In this document: positions 1 through 7,173 of the stretch, in pieces
Numbering within the stretch: the stretch's first letter is position 1
How the letters are laid out: the number at the start of each line of letters is the position of its first letter
NCBI GenBank assembly: GCA_026461645.1
Contig: JAPJMP010000139.1
Location: 1-9,549, forward strand
Reading direction: 5' to 3'
Origin: Burkholderiales bacterium
GTDB taxonomy: Bacteria; Pseudomonadota; Gammaproteobacteria; Burkholderiales; UBA11063
DNA length: 9,549 bases
Notes under the pieces: generated by a model
Database searches by the model: none
Told to the model about the DNA's origin: nothing
What the model saw: only the letters and a program-made list of their open reading frames with translations
Made by a program: the position numbers and the translations under genes

Positions 1-96
1 ATTTTACTCACCAAAATGGTGAATACCTAAGTTGAGTTTAACTATTATTAAATAAGGGTTTATCTGTCATTTTAAACATGTAACTGCTTTTTTTAG

Positions 97-654
97 GTTT
101 ATGCTGTTTCTTACAAAGAATGTCCTGCTGCTAGTGACATTAATTGTGAAATAATTAATACTAATCAAGAATTTTGCTATCTTAGTAATCATAAAATTAT
201 GGCGCCATTTTGGGGCGGCATTTTAGTTGGTGAAGCACCTAGCACATTAGATAAGCCATTACCACCAATTAAGTTATTATTATCAGAATGGGCTTTATAC
301 CCGAGTGAAAAAACAACTAGCGATTTAAATCCTTTACCTGACTCTTTAGGCAACATTTCTTGTTATTATAATACGCGTTTACCAAATGTAAGAATAATTA
401 TGTTGGGTGGTTATCAAATGCCATATAAAAATATTAGCGAAGAAAATAATTGGATTAGCGATAAATTTGCCTCAATTAATTCAACAAGATGGTATAATCC
501 AAATGATCCAACACAGCCTCAAGTACTTACTCGCGCATTTATTTGTAAAAATGCAAATATAAATGGAAATGATTGTGCTTTTAATATGGTGGTTCATGAT
601 AGTGTCATTAATAATTCATATAAGCAAATTGATGAGCCACAAATAATCCATTAA
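97..654 (+). pseudogene. Remnant of a cysteine-rich, probably exported protein of unknown function
   Basis: I do not recognise this protein. The frame is open from 97 to the stop at 652-654 (185 residues), directly after an in-frame TAG at 94-96. The first in-frame ATG, at 199, has no Shine-Dalgarno sequence and would discard coding-looking sequence upstream that carries three cysteines (ECP, NCE, FCY). Six cysteines lie in the open part, an even number that suits disulfide bonding outside the cytoplasm. The open frame begins VYAVSYKEC, which looks like the end of a signal peptide (xYA) running into a mature protein. Upstream of 97, stops occur in all three frames (TAA at 73 and TAG at 94 in this frame; TAA at 81 in another), so no intact start is visible. 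I infer a gene that has lost its 5' end, or a sequence error near 80-100. There are no membrane segments or known motifs in the rest. Confidence 0.5.
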
Positions 655-720
655 TTTTACTTATTTTATTTATAATCATTCCTAATATTGCTCTCATAAA
701 TATTTCAAATTGCTTTTCTG

Positions 721-729
721 TGCTACAAT
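721..729 (+). promoter_or_regulatory. Probable extended -10 promoter for the kbl-tdh-prpD-dacB run
   Basis: TG at 721-722 followed by one base and TACAAT at 724-729 makes an extended -10 element. No good -35 box lies 15-18 bases upstream (the best is TTTCAA near 703), which is tolerable for extended -10 promoters. Transcription from here would leave a leader of about 145 bases before the TTG start of kbl. The same TGCTAnAAT core occurs in front of rplM and of the small gene at 7174. Confidence 0.45.
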
Positions 730-807
730 TTATCTGAGAAAATTACCGTTTTAAATGATATTTTGATTAAAGACAAATTGCTAATGATGAAAGTCATAAA
801 TTATTGC

Positions 808-834
808 AATGCAACTATAGCAACAATTTGCATT
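808..834 (+). other. Small hairpin in the kbl leader
   Basis: AATGCAA at 808-814 pairs with TTGCATT at 828-834 (7 bp, 13-base loop). It lies in the untranslated leader if translation starts at 882. There is no T-run after it, so it is not a terminator, and it matches no riboswitch I know. In AT-rich DNA it may be chance. Confidence 0.2.
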
Positions 835-868
835 ATGGTAAAATAACTACAAATCATTTTTCTTGGAA

Positions 869-874
869 AGAAGG
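869..874 (+). promoter_or_regulatory. Ribosome binding site that fixes the kbl start at TTG 882
   Basis: AGAAGG sits 7 bases before TTG at 882-884. The other in-frame candidate, TTG at 804, has no purine-rich site in front of it. Starting at 882 gives a protein that lines up without gaps with the N-terminus of E. coli Kbl and has the same length. Confidence 0.75.
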
Positions 875-881
875 TAAAAAA

Positions 882-2078
882 TTGGAAAAAAATTTTTATA
901 ATGACATTGACTCAATCCTCGATACTATTACTAAAGATAAACTCTTAAAAACTGAAAGAATCATTCAAACACCTCAATCACCTAGTATTACTTTAGTCAA
1001 TGGGCAGGAGATGCTAAACTTTTGCGCTAATAATTATCTTGGTTTGGCTGATAATAAAGAATTAATTGCTGAGGCAAAAGCTGCTTTAGATAAATACGGT
1101 TACGGTGCAGCTTCAGTCAGATTTATTTGCGGTACACAAACTATTCATAAACAATTAGAACAATCAATCAGTAATTTTATTGGATTTGAGGATACAATAT
1201 TATTTAGTTCCTGTTTTGATGCTAATGGCGGAGTATTTGAATCATTATTTAATGAAGCTGATGCCATTGTTTCTGATGAGTTAAATCATGCTTCCATTAT
1301 TGATGGAATTCGTTTATGTAAAGCCAAACGTTATCGTTATAAAAATAACAATATGCAAGATCTTGAGGTACAATTAAAACAGGCCAGACAAGATGGTGCT
1401 AGATATATTTTAATTGTCACTGATGGCGTTTTTTCGATGGATGGAATTATTGCTAATTTAAAAGGCATTTGTGATTTAGCTGATAAATATTCAGCATTAA
1501 CTTTTGTTGATGATTCGCATGCAACTGGTTTTATTGGGGCTAGTGGTCGCGGAACTCCAGAGTTTTGCGGAGTTGAAGGTCGAATTGATATTATGACTAG
1601 CACTTTAGGTAAAGCCCTAGGAGGGGCTTCCGGAGGTTATATAGCCGGGCGTAAAAATTTAGTTACTTTACTACGCAACAAAGCACGTCCATATTTATTT
1701 TCTAATTCACTAGCACCAATGATTACAGCAACCAGCATTAAAGTTATTGAAATGGTTAAACAGGCTAACCATTTACGCCAACAGTTAAATATTAATAAAA
1801 CGCAATTTCGTAATGGTTTAACTCAAGCTGGATTTGATTTAATTCCCGGTGAACATCCGATCATACCAGTAATGTTATATGATGAAAAAATTGCTGTTGA
1901 TTTTGCCAATAAATTGTTAGACTATGGTGTATATGTTATTCCATTTTCTTATCCAGTTGTCCCTAAGGGCAAAGCACGAATTAGAACACAAATGTCAGCC
2001 AAGCATACTAGTGAACAAATTGAAACTACTATTCAAGCATTTATTAACGTTGGTAAAGAGCTTGGTGTAATTAAATAA
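882..2078 (+). CDS. kbl: Glycine C-acetyltransferase (2-amino-3-ketobutyrate CoA ligase)
   Basis: Cytoplasmic PLP-dependent enzyme of the alpha-oxoamine synthase family. It splits 2-amino-3-ketobutyrate with CoA into glycine and acetyl-CoA, the second step of threonine breakdown after Tdh. Read from TTG 882 the product is 398 residues, the length of E. coli Kbl, and it aligns from residue 1 (FY...ERII...[10 protein letters not shown]). Lys244 in [13 protein letters not shown] is the PLP Schiff-base lysine; Asp210 and His213 in VDDSHATG match the cofactor-binding residues; SSCFDANGG and [12 protein letters not shown] are further family blocks. The C-terminal [16 protein letters not shown] motif is present. 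tdh follows after 11 bases with GGAG next to the kbl stop, the kbl-tdh order seen in E. coli, so the two are almost certainly co-transcribed. The frame stays open upstream to another TTG at 804, but that stretch has no homology I recognise. Function is very secure. Confidence 0.96.
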   Translation: MEKNFYNDIDSILDTITKDKLLKTERIIQTPQSPSITLVNGQEMLNFCANNYLGLADNKELIAEAKAALDKYGYGAASVRFICGTQTIHKQLEQSISNFIGFEDTILFSSCFDANGGVFESLFNEADAIVSDELNHASIIDGIRLCKAKRYRYKNNNMQDLEVQLKQARQDGARYILIVTDGVFSMDGIIANLKGICDLADKYSALTFVDDSHATGFIGASGRGTPEFCGVEGRIDIMTSTLGKALGGASGGYIAGRKNLVTLLRNKARPYLFSNSLAPMITATSIKVIEMVKQANHLRQQLNINKTQFRNGLTQAGFDLIPGEHPIIPVMLYDEKIAVDFANKLLDYGVYVIPFSYPVVPKGKARIRTQMSAKHTSEQIETTIQAFINVGKELGVIK

Positions 2079-2089
2079 GGAGTGAAGAA

Positions 2090-3160
2090 ATGAGTCAAAT
2101 GTGGGCACTGGTTAAAGATAAAAGAGAACCAGGCATTTCAATGCAAAAAGTGGCTAAACCACAAATTAAAGATGATGAAGTATTAATTAAAATAACTAAA
2201 ACAGCTATTTGTGGTACTGACTTGCATATATATAAATGGGATGAATGGGCACAACAAACAATTAAAACTCCAATGCATATTGGTCACGAATTTGTTGGTG
2301 TTATCGAACAGGTAGGTGCTAATGTTAAGAACAATCAATTACAAATTGGCGATAGAGTGTCAGGTGAAGGTCATATAGTTTGCGGTGGATGCCGCAATTG
2401 TCGTGCTGGCCATTTTCATTTATGCCCCAATACAGTTGGTGTTGGTGTTAATCGTGTTGGTGCTTTTGCTGAATATTTGGCTATTCCAGCATTTAATGCC
2501 TTTAAGCTTCCTGATTATATCTCTGACAATGTTGCCAGTATTCTTGACCCTATGGGTAATGCTGCTCACACTGCTCTCTCGTTTGATTTAATAGGTGAAG
2601 ATGTTTTAATTAATGGAGCTGGACCTATTGGATGCATGGCAGTGGCTATTTGCAAAAAAGTAGGTGCCAGAAATGTTGTTATTACTGATATCAATGATTA
2701 TCGTTTACAATTAGCAAAATCAATGGGTGCTGATGAGGCAATTAATGTTAGTAATTGTAAAGATAGTAATCAAGTAGATGCAACAGTTAGAAAAGCTATG
2801 CGTAAATTAAGCATGGAAGAAGGATTTGACGTTGGGCTTGAAATGTCTGGGTTTGAGACTGCCATACACTCTATGATTGACTTAATGATTAATGGTGGCA
2901 AAATTGCTATGCTTGGCATTAGTGGTAAAAATGTAGCAATTAATTGGGACAAAATTGTATTCAAATCTTTAAAACTCAAAGGAATTTATGGCCGCGAAAT
3001 GTTTGAGACATGGTATAAAATGGCTTCATTAATTAAATCTGGTTTAACCCTTGATAAAGTTATTACTCATGAGCTTCCAGTAACTAGTTATTTAGAGGGT
3101 TTTGAATTAATGAAATCTGGCAATTCAGGTAAAATTATCCTTGATTGGACCAAAATTTAA
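2090..3160 (+). CDS. tdh: L-threonine 3-dehydrogenase (NAD+, zinc-dependent)
   Basis: Medium-chain alcohol dehydrogenase that oxidises L-threonine to 2-amino-3-ketobutyrate with NAD+, feeding Kbl. Length 356 against 341 in E. coli. The catalytic zinc site shows Cys41 in TAICGTD and His66-Glu67 in IGHEF. The structural zinc cysteines are 98, 101, 104 and 112 (CxxCxxCxxxxxxxC). The NAD-binding GxGxxG is GAGPIG at 176-181. His95 in GEGHI corresponds to the residue linked to substrate choice in the E. coli enzyme, and [14 protein letters not shown] is the diagnostic Tdh block. Most of the extra length is a short insert around residues 220-240, before [13 protein letters not shown], and a few residues at the N-terminus. 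The ribosome site GGAG at 2079-2082 lies 7 bases before the ATG. It sits between kbl and prpD on one apparent transcript. Confidence 0.97.
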   Translation: MSQMWALVKDKREPGISMQKVAKPQIKDDEVLIKITKTAICGTDLHIYKWDEWAQQTIKTPMHIGHEFVGVIEQVGANVKNNQLQIGDRVSGEGHIVCGGCRNCRAGHFHLCPNTVGVGVNRVGAFAEYLAIPAFNAFKLPDYISDNVASILDPMGNAAHTALSFDLIGEDVLINGAGPIGCMAVAICKKVGARNVVITDINDYRLQLAKSMGADEAINVSNCKDSNQVDATVRKAMRKLSMEEGFDVGLEMSGFETAIHSMIDLMINGGKIAMLGISGKNVAINWDKIVFKSLKLKGIYGREMFETWYKMASLIKSGLTLDKVITHELPVTSYLEGFELMKSGNSGKIILDWTKI

Positions 3161-3182
3161 TGCTTTTAAAGGAACAATATAA

Positions 3183-4640
3183 ATGGAAAATTATCAGCAT
3201 ATTAAAGTAAATAAAGAGTTTGATCAAGTTTTAGTTGATATTGCAAATTATGTTTTAAATTATAAAATCACCAGTCAAGAAGCGATTACAACTGCACATT
3301 ACTGTTTATTAGACAGTATCGGATGTGGACTTGAAGCATTAACTTACAATGCTTGCACTAAACTATTAGGTCCAATTGTTAGTGGAGCCTCTCTTGTCAA
3401 TGGGGCACGTGTTTTTGGCACCAATTATCAACTTGATCCAGTCCAAGCTGCCTTTAATCTTGGAGCGTTAATCCGTTGGTTAGATTTTAATGACACTTGG
3501 CTTGCTGCTGAATGGGGTCATCCATCGGATAATTTAGGCGCAATTTTAGCTATTACTGATTATTTAAGTAGAACTCCTGCATACGCTAGTAAAGGTAACA
3601 GTTTTACCATTAAACACGTATTAGAAGCCATGATTAAAGCTCATGAAATTCAAGGAGTTATAGCTTTAGAGAACTCATTTAATGCCGTTGGTTTAGATCA
3701 TGTTGTTTTGGTTAAGCTGGCATCGTGTGCAGTAAGTTGTCAGTTGTTAAATTTAACTATGGAGCAAACTCTAAACGCACTTTCACTTGTGTTCACTGAT
3801 GGTCAAGCCTTAAGAACTTATCGGCACGCCCCCAATACTGGCTCAAGAAAAAGTTGGGCAGCAGGAGATGCATCAAGCAGAGGCTTACGTTTAGCTTTAA
3901 TGGCACAAACTGGTGAAATGGGATATCCTACAGTATTAACAGCTCCCATATGGGGATTTTATGCCTCATCATTTAAAGGTAATTCATTCAAACTTCTTCA
4001 GCCATATACCAGTTATGTAATGGAAAATATTTTATTTAAAATTTCTTATCCAGCTGAATTTCACGCACAAACAGCAGTAGAGTGCGCAATTATACTGCAT
4101 CAACAAGTAAAACATAAATTAGATCAAATTAATAAAATTACAATTCGTACTCACAAGTCTGCAATTAGAATAATTGATAAGCATGGGCCATTAAACAATC
4201 CGGCCGATCGTGATCATTGCATTCAATATATGGTGGCTGTTCCCTTAATTTACGGTAGATTAACAGCCCTTGACTATGAAGATAATGTTGCTTCAAACCC
4301 GCAAATTGATCAATTAAGAGCTAAAATGATTTGCATTGAAGATGCTCAATTTAGTCAAGATTATTTAGATGCTAATAAGCGTTCAATTGCCAATGGGATT
4401 ACCATTGAATTTAGCGATGGAAGTAAATTACCCGAAGTAGTAGTGCAATACCCTATTGGGCATAAATTGCGCCGCTATGAAGGAATTCCTTTATTATTAC
4501 AAAAATTTAAAACTAATTTAGAGCGTATTTATAATAAACAACAACAAATTAATATTTTAAATATGGTTGCAGATTTGCAACAATTCCAACAATTACCGGT
4601 AACTGAATTTATGAATGCTTTATGCAATGGGATTAAATAA
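3183..4640 (+). CDS. prpD: 2-methylcitrate dehydratase (MmgE/PrpD family)
   Basis: Converts 2-methylcitrate to 2-methyl-cis-aconitate in the methylcitrate cycle, which turns propionyl-CoA into pyruvate and succinate; the E. coli enzyme is also known to act on citrate. The 485 residues closely follow enterobacterial PrpD (about 483) from end to end: FDQVLVDIANYVLNY near the start, LDPVQAAFNLGALIRWLDFNDTW, EWGHPSDNLG at 110-119, HEIQGVIALENSFN, RHAPNTGSRKSWAAGD from 214, YVMENILFKISYPAEFH, and DRDHCIQYMVAVPL. That similarity favours true PrpD over a distant MmgE homologue. AAGGA stands about a dozen bases before the ATG, and the gap to tdh is 22 bases, so it looks like the third gene of the kbl-tdh transcript. 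No prpB, prpC, acnD or prpF lies within the window, which is unusual because prpD normally sits in a prp cluster. dacB begins inside its 3' end. Confidence 0.93.
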   Translation: MENYQHIKVNKEFDQVLVDIANYVLNYKITSQEAITTAHYCLLDSIGCGLEALTYNACTKLLGPIVSGASLVNGARVFGTNYQLDPVQAAFNLGALIRWLDFNDTWLAAEWGHPSDNLGAILAITDYLSRTPAYASKGNSFTIKHVLEAMIKAHEIQGVIALENSFNAVGLDHVVLVKLASCAVSCQLLNLTMEQTLNALSLVFTDGQALRTYRHAPNTGSRKSWAAGDASSRGLRLALMAQTGEMGYPTVLTAPIWGFYASSFKGNSFKLLQPYTSYVMENILFKISYPAEFHAQTAVECAIILHQQVKHKLDQINKITIRTHKSAIRIIDKHGPLNNPADRDHCIQYMVAVPLIYGRLTALDYEDNVASNPQIDQLRAKMICIEDAQFSQDYLDANKRSIANGITIEFSDGSKLPEVVVQYPIGHKLRRYEGIPLLLQKFKTNLERIYNKQQQINILNMVADLQQFQQLPVTEFMNALCNGIK

Positions 4641-6006
4641 TAACAATAACTTGAAATTTATATTTAAGTTATTTTTGATTGTATGTTTAAGTCATAGTTA
4701 TGCTTTAACAACTAAAGTTCCTGCGCAATTTAGTCGCAATTCATCGTTGCTGATCATGAATGCTAATAATGGCAAAATTATATATAGTTATAAAGCAAAT
4801 ACTCCGCGCTTAATTGCCTCTAACATGAAACTCATAACCACTGCCGTTGCGCTTAATACTTTGGGACCAGATTTTCATTGGCAAACGCAAGTTGCTTATA
4901 CTGGATCTATCAAAAACGACACATTAGATGGTGATTTATATATTATTGGTGGTGGTGACCCAACATTTGACAGTAGAGCACTTAATGAAATTTTAATGCA
5001 TATTGCCCCAATAAAAAACATCAATGGAAATATCGTTGTTGATAATTATATTTTTAATCAACTACCTAGTTACTCTATGCTTAAAATAGATAAATATGAC
5101 TTTGATACAGTTTTACCTAATGGATTTATTGTTGATGCCAATAAAACAATTTTTAATTTCACCATAAAAAATAATCGGGCCATAATTTCAAGCAATTTAT
5201 ATGGTTACAAAATTATTAATAATTTAAAAGTTAATCATAGAATTAACCATTGTGGCTCATTAGTTAATCTACTGCAATACAAAAACAATGAAATTGAGTT
5301 TAATGGGTCAATTGCACCACAATGCAATAATGTTAAACTTGAATTAAATATGCTACCTTACGATAAATATACAACTATGGCAATTGAGAGCAGTTTAAAT
5401 AATTTATCGCTTAAGCTACACGGAACGATCGTTTTTGCTAAAAGCCCGGCTAGTATTAAGATATTATACAATTACAAATCTCAAGCACTAGAAGATGCTC
5501 TAATTTATATGAATCATTACAGCGTTAACTTAATTGCAATGACCACTATGTTATCGATTGGTACATTTAAGCAAAATAGTCAAGATAATTATTTCACAGC
5601 GCAGCAAATATTTCACACATATTTAGAGCAAAATCATTTATTAAATCCTAAGTTTTATCTTGAAAATGGCGCTGGTTTGTCCCGTAAAGAATTTGTGACT
5701 GCAACTAACATGGCCAACCTATTATTTTTAGTTGGTAATTCTGCACAAAATCATAATTTTGAAAAAACTCTACCACAAAGTAGCGAGTCTGGAACATTAG
5801 AAAATAATTTTAGGACTTTTGGATCTAGAGCGCATTTTAAAACTGGCACTTTAAATGACACGCGCGCATATTCAGGTTACTATTATTCTAGAAAAGGGAA
5901 TAAGTACATCGTGGTGGCTATCGCTAATAATATCAATACCACCAATCCTAAAGTTATCATAAATTTAGATCGTTGGATTGCCTCAATATTAAAAACTTTA
6001 AAATAA
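4615..6006 (+). CDS. dacB: D-alanyl-D-alanine carboxypeptidase/endopeptidase (PBP4 type, S13 family)
   Basis: Periplasmic penicillin-binding protein that trims or cuts peptidoglycan cross-links. An N-terminal signal peptide is visible: lysines, then FKLFLIVCLSHSYA ending near residue 30, with likely cleavage after SYA. The three active-site motifs are in order: SNMK (SxxK, Ser69), SVN (SxN, Ser303) and KTG (409-411). The wide spacing between the first two motifs is the hallmark of the PBP4/DacB class, and ASNMKLITTAVALNTLGPDF and ENGAGLSR are typical blocks. Length 463 fits the family (477 in E. coli). The start overlaps the last 26 bases of prpD. No clear Shine-Dalgarno precedes ATG 4615 or the alternative ATG 4627, so translational coupling to prpD is likely and the exact start is uncertain. 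I see no terminator after it; the rplM promoter follows. Why it trails a threonine operon is not evident. Confidence 0.93.
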   Translation: MLYAMGLNNNNNLKFIFKLFLIVCLSHSYALTTKVPAQFSRNSSLLIMNANNGKIIYSYKANTPRLIASNMKLITTAVALNTLGPDFHWQTQVAYTGSIKNDTLDGDLYIIGGGDPTFDSRALNEILMHIAPIKNINGNIVVDNYIFNQLPSYSMLKIDKYDFDTVLPNGFIVDANKTIFNFTIKNNRAIISSNLYGYKIINNLKVNHRINHCGSLVNLLQYKNNEIEFNGSIAPQCNNVKLELNMLPYDKYTTMAIESSLNNLSLKLHGTIVFAKSPASIKILYNYKSQALEDALIYMNHYSVNLIAMTTMLSIGTFKQNSQDNYFTAQQIFHTYLEQNHLLNPKFYLENGAGLSRKEFVTATNMANLLFLVGNSAQNHNFEKTLPQSSESGTLENNFRTFGSRAHFKTGTLNDTRAYSGYYYSRKGNKYIVVAIANNINTTNPKVIINLDRWIASILKTLK

Positions 6007-6010
6007 ATTT

Positions 6011-6038
6011 TTGTTTTATGATTAATATATGCTATAAT
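6011..6038 (+). promoter_or_regulatory. Promoter of the rplM-rpsI operon
   Basis: A perfect TATAAT at 6033-6038 is preceded by TG and one base (6030-6032), an extended -10. TTGTTT at 6011-6016 is a weak -35 with 16-base spacing. Transcription should begin near 6045, leaving a leader of about 75 bases before ATG 6119. This is the best promoter sequence in the window, as expected for ribosomal protein genes. Confidence 0.7.
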
Positions 6039-6057
6039 TCCATCCTACCACAAACCG

Positions 6058-6095
6058 TTACAAGATGTTGGTGTTATTTGTAGCACTTTTTGTAA
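6058..6095 (+). promoter_or_regulatory. Possible alternative stems in the rplM leader
   Basis: TTACAA at 6058-6063 can pair either with TTGTA at 6078-6082 (5 bp) or with TTGTAA at 6090-6095 (6 bp), just ahead of the AGGA ribosome site at 6104-6107. Ribosomal operons are often controlled by a product binding the leader, and rplM-rpsI in E. coli is reported to be repressed by L13. The stems here are short and AT-rich, so this is only a suggestion. Confidence 0.2.
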
Positions 6096-6118
6096 AAGAT
6101 TTTAGGAATTTATTATTT

Positions 6119-6613
6119 ATGGAACATGTTGATGCTAAAGCAGCCAAGCAAATAAAAGATGCTGCCCCTAGGTTCACTGCCACTAAAACGTTTTCAGCAA
6201 AACCTTCTGATATTACTCCAGAATGGTTTGTAGTTGATGCCACAGAACAAGTCCTTGGACGTTTAGCTGCTAAAATTGCCCATGTATTACGTGGAAAACA
6301 TAAAGCAATTTATACTCCACACATGGATACAGGTGATTTTATTGTTGTGACTAATGCCGATAAATTAGTTGTAACCGGTAAAAAAACTCTACAAAAAATT
6401 TATTATCGCCATACTGGCTACCCTGGTGGTATATATTCACGCACTTTTAATGAAATGTTGAATAAAAACCCAGAAAAGATTTTAATTAATGCCGTAAAAG
6501 GTATGCTACCTAAAGGACCTTTAGGTTATGCCATGATTAAAAAATTAAAAGTTTACACTGATGCAACTCATCCGCATAGTGCTCAACAACCTAAACAATT
6601 AGTAGTTAAATAA
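6119..6613 (+). CDS. rplM: 50S ribosomal protein L13, with N-terminal extension
   Basis: Early-assembling protein of the large ribosomal subunit. From residue 23 on it matches the whole family: [69 protein letters not shown] and the AQQPK end. The usual L13 starts with its own ATG at KTF (about 142 residues), but here that place reads ...AT-KTF with no start codon. The nearest in-frame start upstream is ATG 6119, which gives 164 residues with a 22-residue extension rich in Lys and Ala. AGGA at 6104-6107 precedes this ATG with an 11-base gap, somewhat long. Another in-frame ATG at 6065 lacks a ribosome site and would add a hydrophobic stretch, so I reject it. rpsI follows after 10 bases, the conserved rplM-rpsI pair. 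Confidence 0.96.
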   Translation: MEHVDAKAAKQIKDAAPRFTATKTFSAKPSDITPEWFVVDATEQVLGRLAAKIAHVLRGKHKAIYTPHMDTGDFIVVTNADKLVVTGKKTLQKIYYRHTGYPGGIYSRTFNEMLNKNPEKILINAVKGMLPKGPLGYAMIKKLKVYTDATHPHSAQQPKQLVVK

Positions 6614-6623
6614 GGAATAGCAA

Positions 6624-7016
6624 ATGAATGTACAATACTACTACGGTACAGGTAGACGTAAAAGTTCTGTAGCTCGTGTTTTCTTAACTAAAGGTAGTGG
6701 AAAAATTGTTGTAAATGATAAAACATTTGATCAATATTTTTCTCGTCCAACTAACTGTATGATCGTATGTCAACCATTAGAAATTACTCAACATTTAACT
6801 TCTTTTGATATTAAAGTTAATGTTGTAGGTGGTGGCGAATCAGGTCAAGCTGGTGCAGTTAAACATGGTATCACCCGTGCTTTGATTAATTTTAATCCTG
6901 AGCTTAAACCAACTTTATCACAAGCTGGTTTTGTAACCCGTGATGCCCGTGAAGTAGAACGTAAGAAATGTGGTTTAAGAAAAGCACGTAGAAGAAAACA
7001 ATTCTCTAAACGCTAA
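6624..7016 (+). CDS. rpsI: 30S ribosomal protein S9
   Basis: Small-subunit ribosomal protein whose C-terminal tail reaches the P-site tRNA. Its 130 residues equal the E. coli length. [15 protein letters not shown] opens the protein, HGITRAL and [15 protein letters not shown] follow, and the tail ends in QFSKR with the conserved terminal Lys-Arg. The ribosome site AGGA overlaps the rplM stop and lies 7 bases before the ATG, so the two genes form one operon ended by the hairpin at 7038-7067. Oddities: at residues 45 and 49, in the block that reads RETxRMVVRQPL in E. coli and Neisseria, both arginines are cysteine (TGT codons), and residue 116 in KKCGLRK is cysteine where Val or Pro is usual. 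The rest of the protein is well conserved, so I take it as functional. Confidence 0.97.
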   Translation: MNVQYYYGTGRRKSSVARVFLTKGSGKIVVNDKTFDQYFSRPTNCMIVCQPLEITQHLTSFDIKVNVVGGGESGQAGAVKHGITRALINFNPELKPTLSQAGFVTRDAREVERKKCGLRKARRRKQFSKR

Positions 7017-7037
7017 TTCTTTAAAGCCTATTCTATT

Positions 7038-7067
7038 AAAAGTCCATAATTTATATTATGGACTTTT
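7038..7067 (+). terminator. Intrinsic terminator after rpsI
   Basis: A perfect 13-bp stem (7038-7050 with 7055-7067, core AGTCCATAAT) closes a TTAT loop. The 3' arm ends in TTTT and is followed by ATTATTT. It lies 21 bases after the rpsI stop. Because the left arm begins with AAAA, the structure could also stop transcription from the other side, but no gene arrives from there. Confidence 0.9.
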
Positions 7068-7127
7068 ATTATTTAATTCTATTTTGCAAATTTTTTCTCA
7101 TTGTCACTAGCACTTAAAATAAAAAAA

Positions 7128-7136
7128 TGCTATAAT
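7128..7136 (+). promoter_or_regulatory. Probable extended -10 promoter for the small secreted protein and scoAB
   Basis: TG, one base, then TATAAT at 7131-7136, the same ATGCTATAAT string as the rplM promoter. TTGTCA at 7101-7106 matches the -35 consensus at 5 of 6 positions but sits 24 bases away, too far for normal spacing, so the element probably works as an extended -10. It follows the rpsI terminator and faces the gene at 7174, leaving a leader of about 30 bases. Confidence 0.6.
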
Positions 7137-7173
7137 ATAAAAGCATATGATTTTTTATTAAGGAGTATTGATC

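Noticed and set aside
8..22. Hairpin TCACCA-AAA-TGGTGA as a possible terminator
   Set aside because: The stem is only 6 bp and no T-run follows; it may lie within the end of an upstream gene.
101..154. Micro-ORF encoding a hydrophobic 17-residue peptide (MLFLTKNVLL...)
   Set aside because: No properly spaced ribosome site, and it overlaps the coding-looking 97-654 frame in another phase.
735..881. Riboswitch in the kbl leader (for example glycine-sensing)
   Set aside because: I find no conserved riboswitch core motifs, only one weak hairpin.
1337..1603. Antisense open frame inside kbl
   Set aside because: Lies wholly within a well-conserved gene and has no recognisable protein; the same holds for the minus-strand frames at 2770-2979, 6058-6243, 7706-8092 and 8314-8724.
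2385..2591. Plus-strand open frame inside tdh encoding a very hydrophobic peptide
   Set aside because: Out-of-phase reading of the conserved tdh sequence; no independent ribosome site.
6065..6118. Earlier start for L13 at ATG 6065
   Set aside because: No Shine-Dalgarno sequence, lies in the expected leader, and would add a hydrophobic segment unsuited to a ribosomal protein.
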